DNA from: Chloroflexi bacterium TSY
GTDB lineage: Bacteria; Chloroflexota; Anaerolineae; Caldilineales; Caldilineaceae
Assembly (NCBI GenBank): GCA_019217005.1
Contig: JAHBNG010000022.1
Location: 1 to 64,000, forward strand
Length of the DNA: 64,000 nucleotides
Direction of reading: 5' to 3'
Position 1 is the first letter of the stretch, and every line of letters begins with the position of its first letter. The notes beneath the pieces were generated by a model. It saw only the letters and a program-made list of their open reading frames with translations. It was not told the DNA's origin and did not search any database. Shown here one piece after another: positions 17,551 through 25,991 of this stretch. Made by a program: the position numbers and the translations under genes.

Positions 17551-18873
17551 ATGAACGACATTGCAAGTGCCATCTCAACTCTTGATAACTGGGCAAACAC
17601 TGGTCATGCGACTGTCGCGAAGGAAAACATGTTGAATTGTATGGCAAGTGTGGCAGGCATATTGCGCACAATGCGAGAGCCGCTTACAATCCAGGAGCTC
17701 ATTTCCCGCGTTGAGCAAACAGGCTCCGCAAATCCAGTGTACACGAAAGAGGCTGTCAATCGAGCCATTGGGCGACTTTATCAAGTTGTTTCTGTTGCAC
17801 CTGGACGGTACGGCTGGTTGTCTAACTTACTTGATGGAACCGTCGTTCGTCATCCATTGACTGCAGAAGAAGCACAACGTGGGTTCCTGCATCTGGATGA
17901 ATTGGAACATGCATTATTTTTCCCCCAATTTTTCCAGTCACAACGCCAAGGAAATCGCAAGTTGGAAGTAACGCTTTTCGGTGGTCCAACTTTAATCACA
18001 GATGCCTATATTGAACGAAAAACTTGGGCATTGCGTCTTGGTAGCGAGTTTTGCGAATGGATCGACATGCAGGGTGGGCAAGGCCGCGATGATATTCTGA
18101 TCGTGACGAATGACGCAAATGCAGGCAAATATACCATTCGTCTACAGCCACGCGAAATACGTAATGACGATGAAATTCAAGAGCGCAATATGCATCTAAC
18201 TCTTGTAGCTGAAGAAATTGTTCGTGAACGTCAGGCTGACAACTATTCGATTCTGGCTGCCGAGTTAGCGGCGGAGCTAGTTGGTCGAGGGGTCTATGCA
18301 GATAGAACCCCCCCAGATGATCTTCACTTTGTACTCCATCAAGGGAGTCTGTTGCAGTTTAATGATGGGTATTATCGACTTGTGCCAACAGATCGTAGAG
18401 TCACAAATAACGCAGCAGATCTGCTCGAAGATGACTCATCCAATTTACCAATGATGGATTCACCATACAATACACCTGCGATTCAGATAGACGCAAATGA
18501 TGAGTGGGAGCCATTGCTTGATGCAAACTATTTGCCCAATGAATTAATTGATCCAATGCAGGATGCCATGATGGACGATGGCATTGAACAAGAAATATTA
18601 CCATTCAATGAACCCGTATCACTGGACGTTCATGCGGACTATGATACCTATCTCGATAGACTTTATCTCTCTGATCTAGCACAGACACCTCTATCTTTGG
18701 ACGAATTCCAATTACTCAAAGCTGAACTAGAAGCTCTGATCTACTTAGAATATGAATTCGGATATCTCTTGACCGAGCAGCAGGAGTGCAAGCAATCCTT
18801 AATTTCATCTTTGCACATTGGTTCGAGTTCAATTCAGGATGATGATGATGCACCGGATCGCCGAGGATACTAG
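17551..18873 (+). CDS. Unknown protein with an N-terminal winged-helix-like domain
   Basis: 440 residues from ATG 17551; I see no strong ribosome binding site. Residues about 25-95 read as a helix-turn-helix/winged-helix pattern (ASVAGILRTMREPLTIQELI, then YTKEAVNRAIGRLYQVVSVA and GRYGWLSNLL). A beta-rich middle follows (LEVTLFGGPTLITDAYI), then a repeated IRNDDEIQERNMHLTLVAEE segment and a second short wing-like motif near 270-290 (LHFVLHQGSLLQFNDGYYRL). The last third is very acidic. No membrane segment. I do not recognise the family. A DNA-binding regulator with an acidic tail is possible but only an inference. Confidence 0.6.
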   Translation: MNDIASAISTLDNWANTGHATVAKENMLNCMASVAGILRTMREPLTIQELISRVEQTGSANPVYTKEAVNRAIGRLYQVVSVAPGRYGWLSNLLDGTVVRHPLTAEEAQRGFLHLDELEHALFFPQFFQSQRQGNRKLEVTLFGGPTLITDAYIERKTWALRLGSEFCEWIDMQGGQGRDDILIVTNDANAGKYTIRLQPREIRNDDEIQERNMHLTLVAEEIVRERQADNYSILAAELAAELVGRGVYADRTPPDDLHFVLHQGSLLQFNDGYYRLVPTDRRVTNNAADLLEDDSSNLPMMDSPYNTPAIQIDANDEWEPLLDANYLPNELIDPMQDAMMDDGIEQEILPFNEPVSLDVHADYDTYLDRLYLSDLAQTPLSLDEFQLLKAELEALIYLEYEFGYLLTEQQECKQSLISSLHIGSSSIQDDDDAPDRRGY

Positions 18874-19088
18874 GTTCTGCTGATATTTAGGATATTGATA
18901 TCATCCTTACTGGGCAAACAGACAAATATGGTTATAATGACAGGTCGTTGGCGTACGTCAACGACCTATTTTATACCGCACTTGCTTATAGATAGGATTA
19001 AGTTCAACTGGACCAATTGCTTAAGAGTAGTCAAACTTATGCCAATTTATGGCAGTGCTCAGTATATTCGCTCATCAAACTATATCAA

Positions 19089-19403
19089 ATGAATAACCCT
19101 GTCAACTGTCGATATTTTTATGGTGACTATCACCGTGGTCGGAATAAAGAAGAATGCCGATTGATCGAAGGAAATCCGCAAAACCAGCGTCCCTGGAAAC
19201 GCAAACTGTGTGACACTTGTCCAATTCCAGAGATGTTGATCGTTAGCAACTCTCGTCATCTGTTACTCGAAGCAGAAGTACAACGCAAAATGCTTCGAGA
19301 TCGAGTTGTCGTCACGCTAGCCGTCTGTTCAAAACATGTAACCGAACTGGGCGACGGTCGATATTGTCCCGAATGTGCCGCAGAGTCTAGTCAAAATTCC
19401 TAA
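19089..19403 (+). CDS. Small cysteine-rich protein of unknown function
   Basis: 104 residues from ATG 19089 (MNNPVNCRYFYGDYHRG). Cysteines come in sets: NCRYFY, EECRLI, KLCDTCPIP, VCSKH and YCPECAAE, which suggests one or two zinc sites. A longer frame upstream from 19017 has no ribosome site and a poor composition. The stop overlaps by four bases the end of the convergent patatin-like gene. The pattern looks like a conserved zinc-binding protein; the function is unknown. Confidence 0.65.
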   Translation: MNNPVNCRYFYGDYHRGRNKEECRLIEGNPQNQRPWKRKLCDTCPIPEMLIVSNSRHLLLEAEVQRKMLRDRVVVTLAVCSKHVTELGDGRYCPECAAESSQNS

Positions 19404-20353
19404 CGTGCCATCATAGGCACTTTTCTAGCAGAAACCTTCCGAATCAACTTTCCAAACAGCTCTCTACTTTGTTGCCATAAAGAAAGTGTAATTGGCTGGA
19501 GCAAATCGGTTGCAATCGATCCGTGCGACAAATAAGCATCCGCGCTCTGATAACCAATGTTGATCAATCGTTCACTATGACCGAAATCATTTCTGGGAAA
19601 TGATTTCGGTGCTTTCAAGAGCATCTGATGTAACACCACATCCTTGCGCGCTTTCACGAGCGCAAGGTCATAATCGACATGTTGACGCATCATGGTGCTG
19701 ATCGTGCTGTGCAACACACCTGCAGTACCACTAATCTCCTTTTTATTTTCTCCAGTATCAAGCTCGTGGAAATGCTCAATGCGCAAAGCATAGATTTCCG
19801 TTGCACCGATTTCTAGAGCGATTCGCAACGGCAATGGCGTAATTGTGCTTCCATCAATATACCGTTCGCCGTTGATCTCCCAGGGAGCATGCATTGGTGG
19901 AGCCGCTGTTGTCGCCATTGTAGCGTCTAGTATACGGTCATTCTCGCTATGTCCAAAGACACGCAAACGTCCACTGTCAAAATGTGTTGTTGTAATATAG
20001 AGCGGAATTTTCGCTACATCTCCAAAGGTGAGTGTTGGGTGAAGTCCATGCTTCTGAAGAAATGTCACAAGATTTCGATTGTCATGAAGACTATCTTGGT
20101 TCGTTAGAATTCGCCAGACACGATTCAGTGTATTTCCAGGATAGATATCACGTCGATTTACGCTGTCCCAGATCTGGATCAGCTCTTGAATACTTTCAAG
20201 TGATACGTTTTTTGCCAGAGCAATGGCGTTAAGTGCACCAACTGAACAACCGATGATTGCATCAGGATAAATATTACGCAGGAGGAGTGCTTTGAGCGCA
20301 CCAACCTGCAGGGGGCCGAGGTTTCCGCCTCCGCCAAGCACAAAAACTCGCAT
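19400..20353 (-). CDS. Patatin-like phospholipase (RssA/YchK type)
   Basis: 317-residue cytoplasmic patatin-fold serine hydrolase. The oxyanion-hole glycines are at the N-terminus (VLGGGGNLGPLQVGAL). The nucleophile elbow is GCSVGALNA near residue 37, and the catalytic Asp is in YIDGSTITPLP near 166. A Ser-Asp dyad acting on acyl esters of lipids is the family activity. Bacterial YchK-like proteins act on membrane phospholipids, but the true substrate is not visible. AAGGA lies just upstream of ATG 20353. Confidence 0.88.
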   Translation of the reverse strand: MRVFVLGGGGNLGPLQVGALKALLLRNIYPDAIIGCSVGALNAIALAKNVSLESIQELIQIWDSVNRRDIYPGNTLNRVWRILTNQDSLHDNRNLVTFLQKHGLHPTLTFGDVAKIPLYITTTHFDSGRLRVFGHSENDRILDATMATTAAPPMHAPWEINGERYIDGSTITPLPLRIALEIGATEIYALRIEHFHELDTGENKKEISGTAGVLHSTISTMMRQHVDYDLALVKARKDVVLHQMLLKAPKSFPRNDFGHSERLINIGYQSADAYLSHGSIATDLLQPITLSLWQQSRELFGKLIRKVSARKVPMMAR

Positions 20354-21182
20354 TATAGTCCTTCCTTCTCTAGGAAAATACCACGATTGCTCATAGATAA
20401 GACAGACGATCGCAGAATAACTGTGAAAGTCCCTCTTTTGCGTGATGTAGGCGTTTCACACCATCTATGAGTTAGTTCAGTAAAGTGATAGTGAAGGATT
20501 GTCTGTAAGAATCCCCAATAAAGTTCAGGCGAGAGATCTTAGACAAAATTAAGCGGTGTGCATAATGCGAGTTGTGCGGCAGAGAAAGCGATGACGTTTG
20601 ATGGCCGTAATTTTGCTTGGATCGACGCTAGGTCCGAAATGGAAAATTAGAATCGACTTAGTGCTTATCCGAAAAGTTCTATGACCATGCATTCTCTCTT
20701 GAGAAACTGGTCGGACTCACAACCGCTTTTCGGACAGGTTCTTAGTGGTATAGCATAGTCAACATCTGAGGATGTATGCTAACTGTCAACAGAACCTAAC
20801 CAGTGGTCCCAATTGGGATTTACTAGGGGTGCAAAAAATAGATACCCCTATTGTATCATGTTTTCCTGAACAATTTCAAGAGATTCGGTTACGGATTCCT
20901 TACAATATTTATTTTGTTTCTGGGTGATTACTATTCAGACTCTGCACTGCCTCCTGACGGCGTTGATGAATGATTAGAATGTTGGATGCAAGTGGGATAG
21001 AAGAAGTAAGATTGGGTTAGATTCAGCGTTTTCGGCATCGTATTGTCCTCTATGCTTGAGATGACGTAAAAGCAAATGGAAAGTTACGCGCGAATTTAAA
21101 AGTTGACTCATTTTCGTTTTTAAGCCGATGCTGTATATCTTTGTAGAGGAGAAAAAACGAGGTAACAAATTCTCGGGTCGAG
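20354..21182. other. Long intergenic region with one palindromic repeat
   Basis: 829 bases without a credible gene. A minus-strand frame at 20974-21240 overlaps the end of the next gene and looks accidental. The region holds one copy of the CTTATCCGAAAAGT repeat (20657-20745) and otherwise AT-rich sequence with no hairpin that I can support. Confidence 0.5.
20657..20745 (+). repeat. CTTATCCGAAAAGT palindromic repeat, copy 1
   Basis: About 89 bp from CTTAG to CTTAG. The inner inverted ends are TGCTTATCCGAAAAGTTCT and the partly complementary CCGCTTTTCGGACAGG, with a central TTGAGAAACTGGTCGGACTC. Related copies are at 28280, 35454, 53904 and 63627. Confidence 0.8.
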
Positions 21183-22127
21183 CTAGTTGCTCGTCACGGG
21201 TTCGAGCAACATAAACTGGCTTGTATTTGCCGCGGCCCAAGCCTCCAGGCCACTATCCAAACGGACATACCACCAAACAATTGTGTCCGAATCGCCGCGA
21301 GTCCAATATGGTCCCCCGATTATTGTTGCCTCTTGTTGGTCTTGCATATAGCCCTTCTCTTCACCAGCAGATGCACCGGGTTGGCTGCGCAAAGTCAGCG
21401 TAAATGAAGGTCGAATACGAACACGCCGTCCAACTTCTAAGGCGGCGTTCGCAAGCCGGCTGACAGGCAAATTGTTTGTCTGAGGAAACGCGGGATCAAT
21501 TGGATCGGCTTCAACGTTTGATACAGAATTATTTTCTTGACTCGCCGTCGTAGACACAGTTGCAGGGCTATTGTCTATTGGGGTTTCTGGAATCGAATCG
21601 GCACCGGCTGTCGCATCTAAGCTATTGCCGATATCGGAGGAGCGAAAAAAGACAAGTGCTGCCCAGATTCCACTAACCAGAAAAAGCAGAAGGGCAGTTG
21701 CCATTGCCGTAGTCGGCAAAGACAAAGGGAGCGAACGACTGGGGGTCGTATCTTGGATTCGTCCCACGGGGAGTTGAACTTGAATCGTCTCGCGCTGTTC
21801 GTAGATCCCCATGACGCGCAGATCCAACTCGCTGATACTCCCTTCTGGCTCTTGGGCAAAACGTTTACGGAGCAATTGAATTGCATGGCGTATTGCGGTT
21901 TCATGCGCCTGCTCACCAACATCTTCATACAGATGTAGTTCAGCACGAACAGGTTGATTTGTGCTATCTAACAAGATGAGTAGACCGCCAATTGGCCAGC
22001 CTTGATTGCTGACGATATTAAAATAAGTAGCGTGAATTGGCTGGAATTGTGTGTTTCCGGGGTTTGGATTAAGGCCGTGTGCAGTCTGCACAATGTAATT
22101 TGTTTTGGTCATTATATTTTTAGCCAT
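21183..22127 (-). CDS. Membrane-anchored protein with extracellular SH3-like domain
   Basis: 314 residues; ATG at 22127 or 22112. A cytoplasmic N-terminal domain of about 140 residues (with QGWPIGGLLILLDSTNQPV and AELHLYEDVGEQAHETAI) is followed by one membrane helix (MATALLLFLVSGIWAALVFF). A Ser/Thr/Asn-rich linker comes next, and then a C-terminal SH3-like domain (VRIRPSFTLTLRSQPG, WWYVRLDSGLEAWAA). Such domains often bind cell-wall glycan. No partner gene nearby explains its role. Confidence 0.62.
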   Translation of the reverse strand: MAKNIMTKTNYIVQTAHGLNPNPGNTQFQPIHATYFNIVSNQGWPIGGLLILLDSTNQPVRAELHLYEDVGEQAHETAIRHAIQLLRKRFAQEPEGSISELDLRVMGIYEQRETIQVQLPVGRIQDTTPSRSLPLSLPTTAMATALLLFLVSGIWAALVFFRSSDIGNSLDATAGADSIPETPIDNSPATVSTTASQENNSVSNVEADPIDPAFPQTNNLPVSRLANAALEVGRRVRIRPSFTLTLRSQPGASAGEEKGYMQDQQEATIIGGPYWTRGDSDTIVWWYVRLDSGLEAWAAANTSQFMLLEPVTSN

Positions 22128-22469
22128 TGCTCAATGGTCAAGATGAACTCTCGTTGATCTCAACGAATCCAATACACACCTCTGGCCACTTACTCACCTC
22201 TTATACAGCCGCCACTTAAACGTTGAACACTCGGAGGGTTTTATCGAGGGGCGATTGTCCGAAGTTTAAATGATGTGGCAATTCATCTTGTAGGTTTCTC
22301 TACATTCTTGTCTATCTCAATCAATTAGAGTTAGTATTCTACAACATAAACATTGGATTCATCTATCATACACAAATGTGTGTCATAGAGATCCTTTCGA
22401 ACTGTTCATTTGAGAGATGAGCAAAACATTTTGGATAAGTTTCTCAGATCAGAATAAAGGTAGAAATTA
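22128..22469. other. Divergent intergenic region
   Basis: 342 bases between divergent genes, likely to hold both promoters. It contains ATTGTCCGAAGTTTAAATGA at 22254, shared with 11544-11574. No other structure could be supported. Confidence 0.4.
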
Positions 22470-23138
22470 ATGACAAGTAAACGAAAGGCAACCCGACCCA
22501 AACAACGACAGCAGAGGCAAAGACAGAAACGCAATCGACGATTGGTAGCACTTGCGGCAATCGCTCTGTTCATTGGTGGACTTGGCTTTTTTACCTGGCA
22601 AGAGACTGCAAACATTCGTGCTTTGCCTGCTGACTCTATTCCGGATCCGGTATTGGGGTCTGAGGGAGCTACTATCGAGATCGTAGAATATGGTGATTTT
22701 GGCTGTCATGCCTGTCGTGCTTGGCACAACAGCGGAATCCGCGAACAGGTTTTGGCTACATTTGGGGAGCACGTTCGCTTCGTCTGGAAAGATTTTCCTG
22801 TCATCACTGCCCAATCGCCTCAAGCAGCAGAAGCAGGCCACTGTGCATCAGCCCAAGGAAGATTTTGGGAGTTCCATGACTATGTATACGAAAATTTCAA
22901 TCATCTAAGTAACGAGAATCTTCTGGATTACGCTGCCGCCATCGAGTTGGACATGGAGCTCTTCCAGACTTGTCTAGATGAAGGGCAAATGTCGCTCAAA
23001 GTTCGGACAAATCTGCAAGAGGCTCGACGCCTAGGGCTCCGTGGAACACCAGGCTTTGCAGTGAATGGGCGCATACTTGGTGGTCCACCTAACTTTGATC
23101 GATTGGCCCAACTGATCTCTTCTGAGATTTCAAATTAG
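22470..23138 (+). CDS. DsbA/BdbD-like membrane-anchored thiol oxidoreductase
   Basis: 222 residues. A very basic N-terminus (KRKATRPKQRQQRQRQKRNR) precedes one membrane anchor (LVALAAIALFIGGLGFF). A thioredoxin-fold DsbA-like domain outside the membrane follows. The active site is CHAC in FGCHACRAWHNSG near residue 76. The cis-Pro loop is GLRGTPGFAVNGRILGG, which positions the substrate disulfide. An internal Cys pair (GHCASAQG, FQTCLDEG) is typical of the actinobacterial/Chloroflexi type. The likely role is oxidation of exported proteins. A strong hairpin terminator follows. Confidence 0.87.
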   Translation: MTSKRKATRPKQRQQRQRQKRNRRLVALAAIALFIGGLGFFTWQETANIRALPADSIPDPVLGSEGATIEIVEYGDFGCHACRAWHNSGIREQVLATFGEHVRFVWKDFPVITAQSPQAAEAGHCASAQGRFWEFHDYVYENFNHLSNENLLDYAAAIELDMELFQTCLDEGQMSLKVRTNLQEARRLGLRGTPGFAVNGRILGGPPNFDRLAQLISSEISN

Positions 23139-23166
23139 TATTTTGTCAACGCGTATTTGACAGATA

Positions 23167-23201
23167 GACAAACCTGGTTTCTTTGAGAAACCAGGTTTGT
23201 C
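23167..23201 (+). terminator. Hairpin terminator after the DsbA-like gene
   Basis: GACAAACCTGGTTTCT and its complement form a perfect 15-bp stem with a short loop, starting about 30 bases after the stop codon. There is no long T-run, so efficiency is uncertain. Confidence 0.75.
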
Positions 23202-23228
23202 GCCACTCGCCCATTCATGTTTGGTAGA

Positions 23229-23447
23229 CTCAGTAGATCCAAATTTCAGGTTTTGAGAGAGAATTCTGGCTAAACAGTTGACATAAATACAAATTTGCCG
23301 GTCGATATCTAGTTTTTGCGTTAGATTTGGGCGATTTTCAGATATGAAATAGGTTGTTTTCTGTAACCGAAATCTGAATAAATGACTCCAAAATCCCTGC
23401 AATCTCGACTGAAAATCGCCAAAAACGCCAAATTTGGATCTACTGAG
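23229..23447. repeat. 219-bp MITE-like element, copy 2
   Basis: Same length, orientation and 18-bp ends (CTCAGTAGATCCAAATTT) as 6536-6754, with almost no internal differences, so both copies moved recently. The left flank ends TAGA and the right flank begins ACTA. It lies between convergent genes. Confidence 0.88.
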
Positions 23448-23472
23448 ACTACTATCACCGGATAAAGTTGAA

Positions 23473-23940
23473 CTATTCATCTTCACAACGGATGAGCAAA
23501 CTGTCCTCTGTTGCTCCCGTGTGGTATTGGTAAGTTTTACTATCTGTCTCTAAAACAATACGATATCCTGGTGTGATCACTTGGGCCGACATCATATCGT
23601 CTTGTGGGCATCCCAGGCTAGCGTCTGGCCATTCTACAGCCTCAATCCCAACAAACGTTATTTGATCCATTAAGACATTTTGCTCCGCCACGAGTTCTGC
23701 CATTGCGCGATCAATAAGCTTACTTTCTACATCACTTAAGCCAACCAATGTGCCGTCCCCATCCGTTCCAGCATCTAAAGATTCGGTCGTAGAAACAGTG
23801 CCAGGATCGAGTAAGACCAGTTGACACCCAAGTAACACGAACGATGTACCCAGTAAAATTAGAATCTGTTTAAACAAAGTTCTCGAACGCCAAATCTGTT
23901 TCAAAATCGCCCTATAGACAGTATTTTGGCTGGAATACAT
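23473..23940 (-). CDS. Lipoprotein of unknown function
   Basis: 155 residues with a basic start, a hydrophobic segment and a lipobox (SFVLLGCQLVL, Cys near residue 39). The secreted part has LVGLSDVESKLIDRAMAEL, then VEWPDASLGCPQDDMMSAQ and TPGYRIVLETDSKTYQYHT. This Cys-Pro/PGYRIVLE/YHT pattern is one I associate with small secreted proteins of Chloroflexi and cyanobacteria, but I know no assigned function. The mature protein is probably anchored on the outer face of the membrane. Confidence 0.7.
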   Translation of the reverse strand: MYSSQNTVYRAILKQIWRSRTLFKQILILLGTSFVLLGCQLVLLDPGTVSTTESLDAGTDGDGTLVGLSDVESKLIDRAMAELVAEQNVLMDQITFVGIEAVEWPDASLGCPQDDMMSAQVITPGYRIVLETDSKTYQYHTGATEDSLLIRCEDE

Positions 23941-23956
23941 AGATAGCCCCTTTGAA

Positions 23957-24187
23957 TTACGTTAGGATTCCCGTGAGCACTTGAATTCCAAAAAAGACAA
24001 CAAGTGGCGAAAAGTCAATCATCCCCGTTTGTGGAAGCAGTCTGCGCACGGGCTCTAGAACGGGCTCAGTAACGTCATACAAGAATCGAATGGCTGGGTG
24101 GCCGGGATCGATCGGCACAAAGCTCGTAATGACTCGAGCAAACAAAACAAGTGAAAAAAGTTGCAGTATGGCAACGATTATAAACAT
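23957..24187 (-). CDS. YggT family integral membrane protein
   Basis: 76 residues from ATG 24187, chosen because AGGAG lies seven bases upstream. Two membrane helices (IVAILQLFSLVLFARVI and FSPLVVFFGIQVLTGIL) enclose the conserved YDVTEPVLEPVRRLLP, which is the YggT signature. It is the last gene of the conserved yggS-proC-yggT order. The role is not well defined; in other bacteria it is linked to osmotic or cell-division functions. Confidence 0.9.
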   Translation of the reverse strand: MFIIVAILQLFSLVLFARVITSFVPIDPGHPAIRFLYDVTEPVLEPVRRLLPQTGMIDFSPLVVFFGIQVLTGILT

Positions 24188-24269
24188 ATAGACTCCTCTC
24201 AAATTTTGCTCATCAGCCGAAATTGTATAAGTATCCTATCGATACTGACCGTTGAGCATTAAATTTTTT

Positions 24270-24348
24270 GAGTGTGTACCGCAAAGTGTGTAAATGGACA
24301 CCGCTCAGTTAGAGAATCGGCTGCATCTACACACTTTGGGACACACTC
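24270..24348. repeat. GTGTGTACC inverted repeat inside the proC-yggT gap
   Basis: Ends GAGTGTGTACCGCAAAGTGT and, on the right, a near complement (ACACTTTGGGACACACTC) enclose about 40 bases. It occupies most of the 168-base gap between two genes that should be co-transcribed. Related ends occur at 34007, 35597 and, degraded, near 6985. Confidence 0.75.
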
Positions 24349-24355
24349 CCGATTT

Positions 24356-25180
24356 TTATAATTTATCGGGCGCACCTAACTCTTGGCTACGCCGGTAAGC
24401 AGCAAGAATGCCATCGGTTAAGACTGTTCGGAGTCTGCCTTTTTCAAGCTCATACAGACCTGCTGCAGTCGTTCCGCCGGCACTTGTAACGAGATTACGC
24501 AAAATAGCTGGATGTGTTCCAGTCGAGCGAACCAACTCAACACTACCTGCTATAGTTTGTAATACGATCATTTCGGCATCTTGTCGCGTAAAACCCATTT
24601 GCACGCCAGCATCAATCATTGCCTCAATAATCAAAAAGACGAAGCCAGGACCTGAACCGCCCAACCCCGTTTGCATATCAATATATTCTTCTTTATGTGC
24701 CTGCATTTGCTCGCCCAACGCACCTAAAATGGTTTCAGTCTGCTCACGTTGATGAGAAGAGACGGATTCATCGGCAATCCATACGGTGGCTCCCATATTG
24801 ACCTGCGCAGGTGTATTTGGCATGGAGCGAACAACTCTCCGGTGGGCCAGGGAATCGCGTAGTGTTTGTAAAGTGACTCCCGCAATGATGCTAATTACAA
24901 GCGTATCAGGGGGGATCTTGCCTTGCAAACCAGTTGCGACGATGTCAAGGATCTGAGGCTTGACGCATAATATAACAATAGACGCTTGCTGAACAGCGGC
25001 CACATTGTCCGTCTCTGTCCGAATGCCATATTCGCGTTCCATATGTGTCCGCCGAGGTTCGGCTGGATCGCTCGCCGTCAACTGCTGAGGCTGCGCGATA
25101 TTTTCGGCAATCAAGCCCTTGATAATGGCTTCCCCCATCGCGCCACTACCGATAAAAGTGATATTTGTATTCTCAAGCAT
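24356..25180 (-). CDS. proC: Pyrroline-5-carboxylate reductase
   Basis: 274 residues, which makes proline from pyrroline-5-carboxylate using NAD(P)H. ATG 25180 (MLENTNITFIGSGAMG) is preferred to the longer frame, which would run into yggS. The Rossmann motif is GSGAMGEAI, followed by VILCVKPQ and RRVVRSMPNTPAQVNMG. The C-terminal conserved block is VTSAGGTTAAGLYELEKG. Family length is normal. It lies ten bases after yggS. Confidence 0.95.
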   Translation of the reverse strand: MLENTNITFIGSGAMGEAIIKGLIAENIAQPQQLTASDPAEPRRTHMEREYGIRTETDNVAAVQQASIVILCVKPQILDIVATGLQGKIPPDTLVISIIAGVTLQTLRDSLAHRRVVRSMPNTPAQVNMGATVWIADESVSSHQREQTETILGALGEQMQAHKEEYIDMQTGLGGSGPGFVFLIIEAMIDAGVQMGFTRQDAEMIVLQTIAGSVELVRSTGTHPAILRNLVTSAGGTTAAGLYELEKGRLRTVLTDGILAAYRRSQELGAPDKL

Positions 25181-25190
25181 TAGCTTTTGT

Positions 25191-25943
25191 CTAATTGTGA
25201 TTTGCGTAATGGCGTTCGCCAAAAAGAGCTGAACCAATCCGCACAATGGTTGCGCCTTCTTCAATAGCAATCTCAAAATCGTTGGTCATCCCCATCGAGA
25301 GATGCTTCAGATTTATCATTGGGTATGCTGTCTGTAACCGATCTCTGAGCGAGCGTAGAGCCTGAAAGACTGGACGCGTCTGTTCAGGGTCCGAAAAAAA
25401 TGGGGCCATTGTCATCAGACCCTGAATTCGTAGATGAGAAAGTTCAGCTATTTCTGGCAAAGTCTTCATCAATTCATCAGGTGCAAATCCATGTTTGCTC
25501 TCTTCACCACTGACGTTTGCCTGCAATAAAACCGACACAGAACAATTCATGGCAGCTGCGTCTTGATTCAAACGTCTTGCAATCTTTACTCGATCAACGG
25601 AGTGAACCAATGCAAAAGGACCAACGGCCTGGGCGGTCTTGCGGCTCTGAATCGTGCCAACGAAATGCCAACGTATCTGAGAAAGGCCCTGCCGTTTACC
25701 CTCATCGATCTTCGTCATTGCATCTTCAAACCGGTTTTCGCCAAAATCAATTTGCCCAGCAGCCAGAGCATCCAAGATCATTTCAAACGGCTTCGTTTTG
25801 CTAACAGCCACCAATGTGATCTCATCTGCCACACGCCCAACTCGCTCGGCCGCGGCTTTAATCCGCCCCTGGATATCGAGTAGATTATCTGCGATATTGA
25901 TCGCCGTTCTTTCCATTTGTGTAGGATCTACTGGTATTGTCAT
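25191..25943 (-). CDS. YggS family PLP homeostasis protein
   Basis: 250 residues with the alanine-racemase-like barrel fold. The PLP lysine is in LVAVSKTKPFEMI, near residue 50. Conserved features include DFGENRFEDAMTK, RWHFVGTIQSRK, LQANVSGEESKHGF, and the C-terminal SMGMTNDFEIAIEEGATIVRIGSALFG. It manages free pyridoxal phosphate rather than catalysing a known reaction. It is first in the unit with proC and yggT. Confidence 0.95.
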   Translation of the reverse strand: MTIPVDPTQMERTAINIADNLLDIQGRIKAAAERVGRVADEITLVAVSKTKPFEMILDALAAGQIDFGENRFEDAMTKIDEGKRQGLSQIRWHFVGTIQSRKTAQAVGPFALVHSVDRVKIARRLNQDAAAMNCSVSVLLQANVSGEESKHGFAPDELMKTLPEIAELSHLRIQGLMTMAPFFSDPEQTRPVFQALRSLRDRLQTAYPMINLKHLSMGMTNDFEIAIEEGATIVRIGSALFGERHYANHN

Positions 25944-25991
25944 AAGAGATTACATTGATTGTACCAGCCAATCGGGGGCTTGGCAAGGAGG

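Noticed and set aside
20974..21240. 88-codon minus-strand frame
   Set aside because: It overlaps the end of the SH3-like membrane protein gene, has no ribosome site and an unconvincing composition.
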